A stretch of 64,000 nt of DNA from Pelomonas sp. SE-A7. GTDB taxonomy: Bacteria > Pseudomonadota > Gammaproteobacteria > Burkholderiales > Burkholderiaceae_C. Location of the stretch: contig NZ_JAUASW010000002.1 in assembly GCF_030345705.1 (NCBI RefSeq), forward strand, positions 124,001 to 188,000, given 5' to 3'. Below the pieces are notes generated by a model. The model searched no databases, was not told the DNA's origin, and was given only the letters and a program-made list of their open reading frames with translations. Position numbers and translations under genes: made by a program. Below, piece by piece: positions 23,823-31,996 of the stretch (positions are counted from its first letter, which is position 1; every line of letters begins with the position of its first letter).

Positions 23823-24593
23823 ATGAGCGAAAACCAAGAAGCCGAGCGTGGTGGACCGCGGGGCATCCAGAGCGTCGAGGTCGGCGGCCAGCTGCTGATC
23901 GCGCTGGCGGCCCAGGGCCGGCCCATGGCCTTGAAGGACCTGGCCCGCGAGGCCGGCATGGTGCCGGCCAAGGCCCATCCCTACCTGGTCAGCTTCATCA
24001 AGCTGGGCCTGGTGGAACAGGAAGGCGGCCGCTACGGCCTGGGCCCGTTGGCCCTCCAGCTGGGCCTGATCTCGCTGCAGCAGTACGACCCGGTGCGCCT
24101 GGCCACGCCGCGCATCGAGGAGCTGGCGATCAGCCTGGGCCATACCGTGGCCATCGCTGTCTGGGGCAATCGCGGGCCGACCATAGTCCGCGTGGCCGAG
24201 GCGCCAAGCCCGGTCCACATCAGCATGCGCCATGGCACGGTGATGAGCCTGACGGGCACGGCCTCGGGCCGATTGTTCGCGGCCCATCTGCCGCGCGAAG
24301 TGGTGGTGTCAGCGCTGGCCATGGAGGCCGCCGCCGAAGGGCGCGCCGCGGCCAGGCTGGACAAGGCCTTGCTGGCCGAGGTGCGCGAGCTCGGACTCGC
24401 GAGCTCAAGGGATGGTGTGGTGCCCGGCGTCAGTGCCTTGGCGGCGCCGGTGTTCGATGAGGCGGGCCGCATCGTGCTGAGCCTGACGGTGATCGGCCCC
24501 AGCGCCGCCATCGACCTGGATCCGGCCGGCAGCGCCGCCCTGCAGCTGCTCGCCTCGGGGCGTGAGCTGTCGCGCCAGCTGGGCTGGCGCTAG
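23823..24593 (+). CDS. IclR-family transcriptional regulator of the aromatic operon
   Basis: Regulator of 256 residues. An N-terminal winged helix (IQSVEVGGQLLIALAAQGRP, then MALKDLAREAGMVPAKAHPY) binds DNA, and the C-terminal GAF-like effector domain includes VRVAEAPSPVHISMRHGTVM and the late VPGVSALAAPVFDEAGRIV pattern typical of IclR proteins such as PcaR, PobR and HmgR relatives. It diverges from the five-gene aromatic operon, and a 17-bp inverted repeat lies between them, so it very likely regulates that operon in response to the pathway substrate. The longer frame upstream was rejected because it crosses the operator; MSENQEAE is the first ATG after it. Confidence 0.9.
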   Translation: MSENQEAERGGPRGIQSVEVGGQLLIALAAQGRPMALKDLAREAGMVPAKAHPYLVSFIKLGLVEQEGGRYGLGPLALQLGLISLQQYDPVRLATPRIEELAISLGHTVAIAVWGNRGPTIVRVAEAPSPVHISMRHGTVMSLTGTASGRLFAAHLPREVVVSALAMEAAAEGRAAARLDKALLAEVRELGLASSRDGVVPGVSALAAPVFDEAGRIVLSLTVIGPSAAIDLDPAGSAALQLLASGRELSRQLGWR

Positions 24594-24605
24594 CAAGCGG
24601 CCTTC

Positions 24606-25271
24606 TCAGACCAGCTGCAGGCCTTGCTCGGTCGGCAACATGTAGGCGTAGAGCGAGCGGGCCGGCTCGCCGCGGGCCGCGCTGCCGCCCACTCGGTCGA
24701 TCTCCTGGCGGGCATGTTCCAGGTCCAGCACCATCAGCACGGCCGGTGCGCGCACCCGCTCGTTGAAGCGGGTCTCGCCCATGACCTTGAAGCCCAGCAT
24801 GCGGCGGTAGAACACCACATGGCGCGGGTTGACCTCGATCACCAGCAGCTCGGCATGGCGGCGGCGGTGGGCAAAGACATAGGCGGTCTGGAACAGGCGG
24901 GCCAGCGCGTCCTTGGACGGCTGCTCCATTTCTTCCATTGCCAGGCGGGTGAATTCGCAGAGCTTTCTTCCGTCCTGGCGCAGCTCGTCCAGCTCGGCGC
25001 CGAAGACCTCGTCGGCGCCCAGGCCGTTGGGGCCGTCGAAGCGCACGCTGAGCGTGCCGGACATGGTGTCCGACAGGCCGAGACTGAAGGTGGTCAGCTC
25101 GTCGTGGCTGGGATCCATGCCCTTGGTGACATAACCCCGCTGCGCATAGCGGCGCTGGATCAGGGCCAGGCTTCGAAGCCGCTCGGCGGAGTCGCTGACG
25201 AGATTGCTGTGCAGGGGAAAGGGATGGTGACTGACCGAAGTCTGGATCTGGATTTCAGGTACGGAATTCAT
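24606..25271 (-). CDS. FeeM-like N-acyl amino acid synthase / GNAT-fold acyltransferase
   Basis: Protein of 221 residues resembling FeeM, an enzyme that joins long-chain acyl groups from acyl carrier protein to amino acids such as tyrosine and shares its fold with acyl-homoserine-lactone synthases. Landmarks are RRYAQRGYVTKGMDPSHDEL, SGTLSVRFDGPNGLGADEVF, the LCEFTRLAME segment with Glu and Arg at the catalytic position, and VEVNPRHVVFYRRMLGF-type beta-bulge motif (VIEVNPRHVVFYRRMLGFKV). The ATG for MNSVPEIQ has a GGGGA ribosome site eight bases upstream; a TTG five codons earlier is less likely. It is a single gene, convergent with the IclR gene, with a 253-base upstream region in which I see no clear motif. 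Confidence 0.75.
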   Translation of the reverse strand: MNSVPEIQIQTSVSHHPFPLHSNLVSDSAERLRSLALIQRRYAQRGYVTKGMDPSHDELTTFSLGLSDTMSGTLSVRFDGPNGLGADEVFGAELDELRQDGRKLCEFTRLAMEEMEQPSKDALARLFQTAYVFAHRRRHAELLVIEVNPRHVVFYRRMLGFKVMGETRFNERVRAPAVLMVLDLEHARQEIDRVGGSAARGEPARSLYAYMLPTEQGLQLV

Positions 25272-25524
25272 CGGATCAATCCCCAACTCTCTTTGCTGCG
25301 GCCCAGTCTATAGGAAGCGGGTGACAGGCCCGCAATAGGCCTGCGATTACACCTCGTCACATTCCTTACGGACTCTTCGTGGCAGCGGGCTCCCTGGCTT
25401 CTCATGTGATCGGCATTTGCCGTCGGCGCTGTAACAAGTGATCGCGATATCGGCCACGGCCCGCACACATTAGCTTGCATATCGGCCGGGCTTTGCATCA
25501 TCAGCACAACATTCCTGCGATTCA

Positions 25525-27087
25525 TCAAGGTACGGTCTTCTTGACAAAGCCAGGTGGGCGGCGATGCCGGGTGGACTGCTCAAAAGCCTGACCGTAGGAC
25601 AGCAGTTTCCACTCGCTCCAGGCCGGTCCGACAAAGGACAGGCCCAGCGGCAGGCCGCGCACGAAGCCGGCGGGCACCGTCAGGTGCGGGTAGCCGGCCA
25701 CCGCGGCCGGCGTCGAGAAGCTGGCGCCATAGTGGTCGCTGGCCACGGGATCGATCAGCCAGGCCGGCCCCCCGGTCGGCGCGATCAGTGCATCGAGCCG
25801 ATGGGCCTTGATGGCCTTGTCCAGACCCTCTTCCCGCGCGCCCTTGCCGCAGGCTGCGAGCGCCTCGCGATAGGCCGGCGCGGACAAATCGCCCAGGGCC
25901 TCGGCCTTCTCGAACAGCTCCTGGCCGAACCAGCCCATCTCCTTGTCGCGATGCGCCTTGTTGAAGGCAATCACATCGGCCAGCGTCTGCATCTTGTGGC
26001 CGGGCGCAAAAGTCTTGAGCCACTGGGCCAGGTCGGCCTTGAGCTCGTACAGCAGCACCGACAGCTCGGGATCGCCGTAGCCGACCGGCGCCAGCTCGAT
26101 GTTGTCGACGATCTCGGCGCCCAGCTCGCGCAGCTTGGCGATGGCCGCTTCGATCACGGCATCGGCCTCATCGAAGCCGGTGAAGTAGTTGCGGGCCACG
26201 CCCAGGCGCGCGCCCTTGAGCGAAGCCGGGTCCAGGCGCCCGGCCGCCGTCGGCGCGCCCTGCGTGACCGCATCGGCGGCGTCGGGGCCGCACATCGCTG
26301 CGTAGAGCAAGGCCGCGTCGGCAACGCTGCGGGTCATGGGGCCGGCCGTGTCCTGGCTGTGGGCGATGGGAATCACGCCGTCGCGGCTGACCCGGCCCAT
26401 CGTCGGCTTCAGGCCCACCAGGCCGCAGATCGAGGCCGGCGACACGATGGAGCCGTCGGTCTCGGTGCCCACGCCCAGCGTGGCGAGGTCGGCCGCAATC
26501 GCGGCGCCGGTGCCCGAGCTGGAGCCGCTGGTGCTTCGGTCCAGCGCATAGGGATTGCGGGTCAGCCCGCCGCGGCCACTCCAGCCGCTGACCGAGCGGG
26601 TCGACCGGATATTGGCCCATTCGCTGAGATTGGTCTTGCCCAGGATCACGGCACCGGCGGCGCGCAGGCGCTGCACCAGGTGGGCATCACGGCTGACGCG
26701 CAGGTCGGCCAAGGCCAGCGAGCCCGCCGTCGTGTGCATCTGGTCGCCGGTGGCGATGTTGTCCTTCAGCAGCACCGGAATGCCGTGCAGCGGGCCGCGC
26801 AGCTTGCCGGCCTTGCGCTCGGCATCCAGCGCCCGGGCAATCTGGCGCGCCTCGGGATTGAGCTCGATCACGCTGTTCAGGCGCGGGCCGGCCTTGTCGA
26901 GCGCGGCGATGCGGGCCAGGTAGTCCTGCACCAGGCGCTCGGACGTCAGCTTGCCGGCCGCCATGGCCTGGGACAGCGAGGCCACCGAGGCCTCGGCATG
27001 GACGAAGGAGGAACGGGTGGCGGCAGAACTCAGGCCTGGCAGGGCCAAAGTGGCGGCCGAGCCGAGCAGCAGGTGGCGACGGTGCAT
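25525..27087 (-). CDS. Exported amidase (amidase-signature family)
   Basis: Hydrolase of 520 residues. The N-terminus MHRRHLLLGSAATLALPGLSSA has twin arginines before a hydrophobic stretch and looks like a Tat or Sec signal. The catalytic Ser-cisSer-Lys triad of the family is visible: Lys in VLLKDNIATGDQMHTTAGS, and the serines in the glycine/serine-rich RSTSGSSSGTGAAIAADLAT and GTETDGSIVSPASICG. GLVGLKPTMGRVSR follows as expected. The substrate is undetermined; such enzymes act on aliphatic or aromatic amides, and the C-terminal half is the variable substrate-selecting part. It lies 33 bases after the pcaC-pcaD fusion on the same strand and may be co-transcribed with pcaB, but a direct part in protocatechuate breakdown is not implied. 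Confidence 0.88.
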   Translation of the reverse strand: MHRRHLLLGSAATLALPGLSSAATRSSFVHAEASVASLSQAMAAGKLTSERLVQDYLARIAALDKAGPRLNSVIELNPEARQIARALDAERKAGKLRGPLHGIPVLLKDNIATGDQMHTTAGSLALADLRVSRDAHLVQRLRAAGAVILGKTNLSEWANIRSTRSVSGWSGRGGLTRNPYALDRSTSGSSSGTGAAIAADLATLGVGTETDGSIVSPASICGLVGLKPTMGRVSRDGVIPIAHSQDTAGPMTRSVADAALLYAAMCGPDAADAVTQGAPTAAGRLDPASLKGARLGVARNYFTGFDEADAVIEAAIAKLRELGAEIVDNIELAPVGYGDPELSVLLYELKADLAQWLKTFAPGHKMQTLADVIAFNKAHRDKEMGWFGQELFEKAEALGDLSAPAYREALAACGKGAREEGLDKAIKAHRLDALIAPTGGPAWLIDPVASDHYGASFSTPAAVAGYPHLTVPAGFVRGLPLGLSFVGPAWSEWKLLSYGQAFEQSTRHRRPPGFVKKTVP

Positions 27088-27120
27088 AGAGCGCCCAGCA
27101 TAGCCGGGCCGGAGAGGCCC

Positions 27121-28341
27121 TCAGGACAGGGAAGAAACGAATTCCCCCAGCAAGGCTTCAAATGCCTCAGGGTCTTCCATGACGCCTAAATGGGCGACAG
27201 CCGGCAGCAAGGCCAGCCGGGCCCGGGCGATGCGGCCGGCCATTGCCTCGGCCATGGCCGGCGTGGCGCCTGGGTCGCGACCACCGGCGATCACCAGGGT
27301 CGGGCAGCGCAAGGCCGCCAGGCGGCCCAGGTAGTCGACCGAGCACACCGCATGCGCCGCCGCCATATAGGCCTGCGGATCCTGGGCCAGCAACGTGGCA
27401 CGAAGTCCCTCGCGCAACTCCGACAAGGACGCGTCAGCTCCAAGGTAGCGATCCACGATCTGCTCCACGACCGCCGCCATGCCGCCTGCCTCCACTGCCG
27501 CGATGCGCTGAGCCCAGGCGGCCTGGGCCTCGGGCGGGTATTGGGCGGTGGTGTGAGCCAGCACCAGGCCCTTGAGCAGGTCGGGCCGCGCCAGCGCCAG
27601 GCCCTGCCCCACCATGCCGCCCAGGCTGAGGCCGACGAAGACCACCGGGCCGCGGCCCCATTCCTCGATCAGCCGAATGGCGTCCTGCACCAGTTGGTCC
27701 AGCGAACAGGGGCCGGCCGGCCGCGCCGAGCGGCCATGGCCGCGCTGGTCGTAGCGCAGCGTCGGATGGCCGAGTGCCGCGAAATGCGTGGCGCAGCCGT
27801 CCCACAGATGCAGGTCCAGGCCCAGCGCATGGCTGAACACCAGCGGGATGCGCTCGCCTTCGCCTTGCAGCACCAGGCTCAGCTGCGGGCTGCTGAAGGT
27901 CTGCTGGCGGCTGGGCCGGCGCTCAGGGCTGAGCGGCTCGGGCAGCGGGGCCAGGCCCTCCTGCACCAGGATCTGCTGGGTCAGCTTGAAGGCGGTGTTG
28001 GCCGCCGGCACGCCGCAGTAGATCGCGCCCTGCAACAGGGTTTCCTTGATCGCCTCGACGGGCACGCCGCCGCGTATCGCCGCGCGGCAGTGCAGCTCGA
28101 ATTCCTCCCAGCGCGCCAGGCCCATGGTCATGCCCAGCACCAGCAGGCGGCGCGTCTGATGCGGCAGGCCTGGCCGGGTCCAGACGTCCTGCCAGGCATA
28201 GCGGGTGATGAAGTCCTGGAACTCGGCGGTGAAGGCGGTCGCGCCTTCGGTGGAACGGCGCACCCAGTCCTCGCCCAGCGTGGCCCGGCGCATGGCCAGG
28301 CCGCGCTCGAAATCGTCGCGCCGCTGTCCGTCATCCTTCAT
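27121..28341 (-). CDS. pcaCD: Bifunctional 4-carboxymuconolactone decarboxylase / 3-oxoadipate enol-lactonase fusion
   Basis: Fusion of 406 residues that should catalyse two consecutive protocatechuate-branch steps: decarboxylation of gamma-carboxymuconolactone and hydrolysis of 3-oxoadipate enol-lactone. Residues 1-130 are the carboxymuconolactone decarboxylase domain (RRLLVLGMTMGLARWEEFEL and HCRAAIRGGVPVEAIKETLL). From about 150 an alpha/beta hydrolase follows, with LVFSHALGLDLHLWD, nucleophile motif VFVGLSLGGMVGQGL, Asp in VIAGGRDPGATP and His in AVAHLGVMEDP. The order decarboxylase-hydrolase is opposite to the actinobacterial PcaL fusion. The ATG overlaps the pcaB stop by 11 bases, so the two are coupled. 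Confidence 0.9.
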   Translation of the reverse strand: MKDDGQRRDDFERGLAMRRATLGEDWVRRSTEGATAFTAEFQDFITRYAWQDVWTRPGLPHQTRRLLVLGMTMGLARWEEFELHCRAAIRGGVPVEAIKETLLQGAIYCGVPAANTAFKLTQQILVQEGLAPLPEPLSPERRPSRQQTFSSPQLSLVLQGEGERIPLVFSHALGLDLHLWDGCATHFAALGHPTLRYDQRGHGRSARPAGPCSLDQLVQDAIRLIEEWGRGPVVFVGLSLGGMVGQGLALARPDLLKGLVLAHTTAQYPPEAQAAWAQRIAAVEAGGMAAVVEQIVDRYLGADASLSELREGLRATLLAQDPQAYMAAAHAVCSVDYLGRLAALRCPTLVIAGGRDPGATPAMAEAMAGRIARARLALLPAVAHLGVMEDPEAFEALLGEFVSSLS

Positions 28342-29722
28342 GGCCAGGCCCTCCGCCTTGCTGCAGCGACTTGAACTCGCCGCGCGCCTGCTGGAGCCAG
28401 GGCTGCAGCCGGGCCTCGGCGGCGCGCGCCGTGGCATGGACGTCGAACAGCATTTCCAGATCGGCCGGCGCGACGCGCCCAGGCAGATGGCCCAGCCGGC
28501 GCAGCAGCTCCTGGGCCAGCAGGCGCAGCGGCCCGCGGCCGGCCTGTACGCCGGCGATCAGCTCGGCAATCGCCTCCTCGCCCACCGGTCGGCCCAGTTC
28601 GCGGGTCAGCAGCTGGCGCAGGCCTTCGGCGAACACCAGGTCCTGCTGGGCGTCGATGTTCTCCAGCATGCGCGCCGGAAACACCTGCAGATGCTCGAAG
28701 GCGTCGGCCAGTGCATGAACGCTGCCATGGCAGCTCAGCAGCAGGCCGCTCCATTCCGCCTGCTCGGCCTGCCAGCCGCCCAGGGCCCGCTCCTGCTCCT
28801 GCACCATGCAGGACAGCAGGCAGGCCACGCGATGCGGGGCCCGCTGCGCCGCCGCCAGGGCCACCATGGCGCCGACCGGATTCCGCTTCTGCGGCATGGC
28901 GCTGGAGCCACCGCGGCCGGGCGTCTGGCCCTCGGCCAGTTCACCGACCTCGGCTTGCGACATCAGCGCCAGGTCGCGTCCGATCTTGCCCAGGCTGCCG
29001 CAAAGCACACCCAGCTCGGCGCCCAGCCGCACCCAGCGGTCGCGCTGCACATGCCAGGGCCCGTTGCTCAGCGGCAGTTGCAACTGGGCCGAGACCTGGT
29101 GGCAGACCGCATCGGCATGCTGGCCCAGCGTCGCCAGCGTGCCGGCCGCGCCACCCAGTTGCAGGCGCAGCGCCGCATCGGCCTGGCGGCGCAGCTCGGC
29201 CGCCGAGCGCAAGAGCGGCTGCAGCCACTGCAGGATCTTGCAGCGCCAGCCGGTGACCAGAGCCGGCTGCATCAGCGTGCGGGCCAGCAGCGGCTGGCCC
29301 TTGTGGGCATCGGCCAGCGCCAGCAGGCGGCCGCAAAGGCGCAGCAGGTCGGCCTCGATCAGGCGCAAGGCCTTGCGGGTCTGCAGCACCAGGGCGGTGT
29401 CGATCACATCCTGGCTGGTGGCGCCCTGGTGGACAAAGGCAGCGGCGACCGGGTCGAACAGCGAGACGTTTTCTATCAGCCGCCGGACCAAAGGAATGGC
29501 GACCGTGCCCGCCGTGCCGGCAGCCTTGACCAGGGCCGGCACGTCATAAAGCTCGGCCCGGCAGAGGCTGGCAATCGAGCGCGCACTGGTTTCCGGGATC
29601 AGACCCAGCTCGGCCTGGGCACGCACCAGGGCCGCTTCGAAATCGAACATGGCCTGGATCAGCGCGGCATCGCCGAACAGCTCATCCATGGCCGGGGCAT
29701 AGAGCACGCTTTCAAGGACCAT
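28331..29722 (-). CDS. pcaB: 3-carboxy-cis,cis-muconate cycloisomerase
   Basis: Cytoplasmic enzyme of 463 residues in the fumarase/aspartase superfamily that lactonises 3-carboxymuconate, the product of protocatechuate 3,4-dioxygenase. The superfamily signature GGSSAMPQKRNPVGAMVALA is intact near residue 270 with the mobile-loop serine; HQGATSQDVIDTALVLQ near 100 and TLMQPALVTGW (in class motif QPALPTTFG position) near 155 are also present. The length is normal for PcaB, and adenylosuccinate lyase is excluded by context. It is the first gene of pcaB-pcaCD(-amidase). The dioxygenase pcaGH and the pcaIJF steps are not in the window. Confidence 0.9.
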   Translation of the reverse strand: MVLESVLYAPAMDELFGDAALIQAMFDFEAALVRAQAELGLIPETSARSIASLCRAELYDVPALVKAAGTAGTVAIPLVRRLIENVSLFDPVAAAFVHQGATSQDVIDTALVLQTRKALRLIEADLLRLCGRLLALADAHKGQPLLARTLMQPALVTGWRCKILQWLQPLLRSAAELRRQADAALRLQLGGAAGTLATLGQHADAVCHQVSAQLQLPLSNGPWHVQRDRWVRLGAELGVLCGSLGKIGRDLALMSQAEVGELAEGQTPGRGGSSAMPQKRNPVGAMVALAAAQRAPHRVACLLSCMVQEQERALGGWQAEQAEWSGLLLSCHGSVHALADAFEHLQVFPARMLENIDAQQDLVFAEGLRQLLTRELGRPVGEEAIAELIAGVQAGRGPLRLLAQELLRRLGHLPGRVAPADLEMLFDVHATARAAEARLQPWLQQARGEFKSLQQGGGPGHEG

Positions 29723-29786
29723 GGGCCGATGCTAGCGAAGCCCGAAGCCCGCGGCGGCCAAAGCGGGCGCCTGTCGTGCGCGCGGC

Positions 29787-29822
29787 ACAACAAAAAGCAA
29801 AGGGCCGCACTGAGGCGGCCCT
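29787..29822 (-). terminator. Rho-independent terminator downstream of the SapC gene
   Basis: An eight-base stem AGGGCCGC/GCGGCCCT with a six-base loop (29801-29822) is followed on the minus strand by TTTGCTTTTTGTT. It lies 22 bases after the SapC stop and suits termination of the corC-sapC operon. Confidence 0.85.
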
Positions 29823-29843
29823 TGCGAGTCAGGCTGGACCGGC

Positions 29844-30599
29844 TCAGGCCTGGGCGGCCACGCCTTCCAGACCGGCCAGACGCGGCATGTTGCCCATCGA
29901 CACGCGGTGCATCTCGATCAGCGACAGCAGGCCGTTGCGGTGGATCTCGACGACCTTGGCGTCGTCCAGCTTGCCCAGCTTTTCCTCGTCGATGGCCATG
30001 AAGCCTTCGACGTCCAGCTTTTCGCCATTGGGCAGCGTGGCCTCGAAGCGCATGTCCTGCAGCAGGTCCAGCTTGACCAGCTCGTCACAGGCGAGGCGGG
30101 TGCGCTCGGTCTCGCGCTCGAAGCTCTCGACGAAGTTCTTGGCGTTGACCAGGAACTCGGTCGGCTGGCCGTCTTCGGCAAACAGCGAGGTGCCCTCGGT
30201 CTCCGAGAAGCCTTCCCAGTCGGCATCGAAGCACATGGCCAGTTGGTCGCTGCCAGCCTCGACGCGGACCATGCTGAACGGATAGCGGCGCAGGTAGGCC
30301 GGCGCGTAGTTGGCCGTCCACTTGCCGTCCTTGTCCACGAAGCGGTTGCTGCCGCTCTTCAGGCCCATCACGGCCAGCGGTGCCACCGCCTGGCGGCTGC
30401 CGTCGCTCGGCACTTCACCGACGCGCACGAACACGATGGGGAATTCCTTGCAGGCTTCGGCGAATTCGGCCGCGGCCACGAACAGCGAGTTCATGGTCTG
30501 CACGCGCTTGACCGTGTTGGCATCGACATTCAGGCGCAGCTTCTTGTGGACTTCACGGTCCAACGGCACCAGCTTGCCGTACAGGGGGGGGTTGCTCAT
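29844..30599 (-). CDS. SapC family protein
   Basis: Protein of 251 residues of the proteobacterial SapC family (unrelated to the SapABCDF peptide-transport permease). Landmarks are YGKLVPLDREVHKKLRLNVD at the start, FPIVFVRVGEVPSDGSRQAV, the central KWTANYAPAYLRRYPFSMVR and AMCFDADWEGFSETEGTSLF. The Campylobacter SapC was described as linked to the S-layer, but beta- and alphaproteobacterial relatives have no proved role. No signal peptide is visible, so it is likely cytoplasmic. Codons 3-6 contain a run of seven Cs, a possible slippage site. The ATG overlaps the stop of the CorC-type gene as ATGA and a terminator follows, so these two genes make a complete operon. Confidence 0.82.
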   Translation of the reverse strand: MSNPPLYGKLVPLDREVHKKLRLNVDANTVKRVQTMNSLFVAAAEFAEACKEFPIVFVRVGEVPSDGSRQAVAPLAVMGLKSGSNRFVDKDGKWTANYAPAYLRRYPFSMVRVEAGSDQLAMCFDADWEGFSETEGTSLFAEDGQPTEFLVNAKNFVESFERETERTRLACDELVKLDLLQDMRFEATLPNGEKLDVEGFMAIDEEKLGKLDDAKVVEIHRNGLLSLIEMHRVSMGNMPRLAGLEGVAAQA

Positions 30600-31897
30600 T
30601 CTCTATCTCCGTCATTCGCCAGTCGGCTGACCAGCACCTTGTCCACACGTTTGCCGTCGAGGTCCACGACCTCGAATCTCCACGCGTTCCACTCCACCAC
30701 ATCGGCCGTGCGCGGCAAGCGCCCCAGCAGCAGCATGATCATGCCGGCCAGGGTGTTGTAGCGACCACGGTCCTCTTCGGGCAGTTCCTTCAGCTCCAGG
30801 CGGTCCTTCAGCTCCGGCACGGGAATCAGGCCGTCGATCAGCCAGCTTCCGTCCGCGCGTTGCACCGCCCAGGCATCGCCATCGCTGGGCGCATTGAATT
30901 CGCCAGCAATCGCTTCCAGCACATCGCGCACCGAGATCACGCCCTGCACTTCGCCGTACTCGTCGACGACAAAGACCAGGGGCGCGTCCGAAGCGCGGAA
31001 ATGTTCGAGCAGCTCCATGCCGGACAGCGTCTCCGGCACGAAGACCGGCGCCACCAGGCCATCACTCAGGGACAGCGGCTCGCCGCTCAGCGAGCGCTGC
31101 AGCAGGCCCTGCGCCGAGACCACGCCCAGCACATCGCTCAAGCCGCCGCGGCAGACCGGATAGCGGCTGTAGGCATGCTCGCGCATCACGGCCAGCACCT
31201 CGTCCTTGCTGGCCTCGACGTCCAGCCAGGCGATCTCGGCGCGCGGAATCATCATCGAGCCGATCTGGCGCTCGTCCAGCCGGAACACGTTGCGCACCAT
31301 CTGGTGCTCGTGTTCCTCGATCACGCCGGCATCCAGGCCCTCTTCCAGGCTGGCGGCAATTTCTTCCTCGGTCACGCTGCGCGCGGCCTGGCCGCCCAGG
31401 CCCATCAGGCCCAGCGTGGCCTCGGTACAGAAGCTGAGCATGCGCACCAGCGGCCGGGCCACCAGCGACAGGCCGTTCATCGCCGGCGCCACCAATCGGG
31501 CCACGGTCTCGGGATAGATCTGGCCCAGGCGCTTGGGCACCAGCTCGCCGAAGATGATGGTCAGCACGGTGATGATGACCACCACCAGCGCCGTAGACAC
31601 GACCTCGGTCGCCTGGGCATGCAGGCCGAAGGTCTCGGTCAGCCAGCGCGACAGCGGCTTGGAGAAGGCGGCATCGCCGACGATGCCGTTCAGCACCCCG
31701 ATGGAGGTGATGCCTATCTGCACCGTGGACAGGAAGCGGGTCGGGTTCTCATGCAGGTCCATGGCGGCCTGCGCACCCGATTCGCCGCTCTCCACCATGA
31801 CCTGCAGGCGCGCCTTGCGGCTGGCGGTCAGGGCCATTTCCGACATGGCAAAAAGCCCGTTGAGCAGGATCAGGAAGAGAAGAAGCGCGGTATCCAT
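30596..31897 (-). CDS. CNNM/CorC-HlyC-type membrane protein with CBS pair
   Basis: Protein of 433 residues with three domains: an N-terminal CNNM/DUF21 transmembrane domain of three or four helices (LLLFLILLNGLFAMSEMALT; VVVIITVLTIIFGELVPKRL), a CBS pair in the middle (MMIPRAEIAWLDVEASKDEV; VFVVDEYGEVQGVISVRDVL), and a C-terminal CorC/HlyC domain (GSWLIDGLIPVPELKDRLEL). Proteins of this layout are often called hemolysin-like, but characterised relatives export magnesium or support Mg/Co homeostasis, and that is the likelier role. The acidic S-x-x-E and P-K motifs of the CNNM ion site are visible. The stop overlaps the SapC ATG. Confidence 0.88.
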   Translation of the reverse strand: MDTALLLFLILLNGLFAMSEMALTASRKARLQVMVESGESGAQAAMDLHENPTRFLSTVQIGITSIGVLNGIVGDAAFSKPLSRWLTETFGLHAQATEVVSTALVVVIITVLTIIFGELVPKRLGQIYPETVARLVAPAMNGLSLVARPLVRMLSFCTEATLGLMGLGGQAARSVTEEEIAASLEEGLDAGVIEEHEHQMVRNVFRLDERQIGSMMIPRAEIAWLDVEASKDEVLAVMREHAYSRYPVCRGGLSDVLGVVSAQGLLQRSLSGEPLSLSDGLVAPVFVPETLSGMELLEHFRASDAPLVFVVDEYGEVQGVISVRDVLEAIAGEFNAPSDGDAWAVQRADGSWLIDGLIPVPELKDRLELKELPEEDRGRYNTLAGMIMLLLGRLPRTADVVEWNAWRFEVVDLDGKRVDKVLVSRLANDGDRE

Positions 31898-31996
31898 TGA
31901 GGGCGCCAGGGGTTAACCCGTAGTCAGGCGCAGTCGGTTTAGAAAGCCGGCAAGGGTAGCAGATGGACGTCACGCTTCCGACAGCACAATCCCGGT

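Noticed and set aside
25272..25524. 253-base gene-free region upstream of the FeeM-like gene
   Set aside because: I looked for a small RNA, palindrome or short gene. Only a low-quality frame and scattered AT-rich stretches are seen, with nothing I can support.
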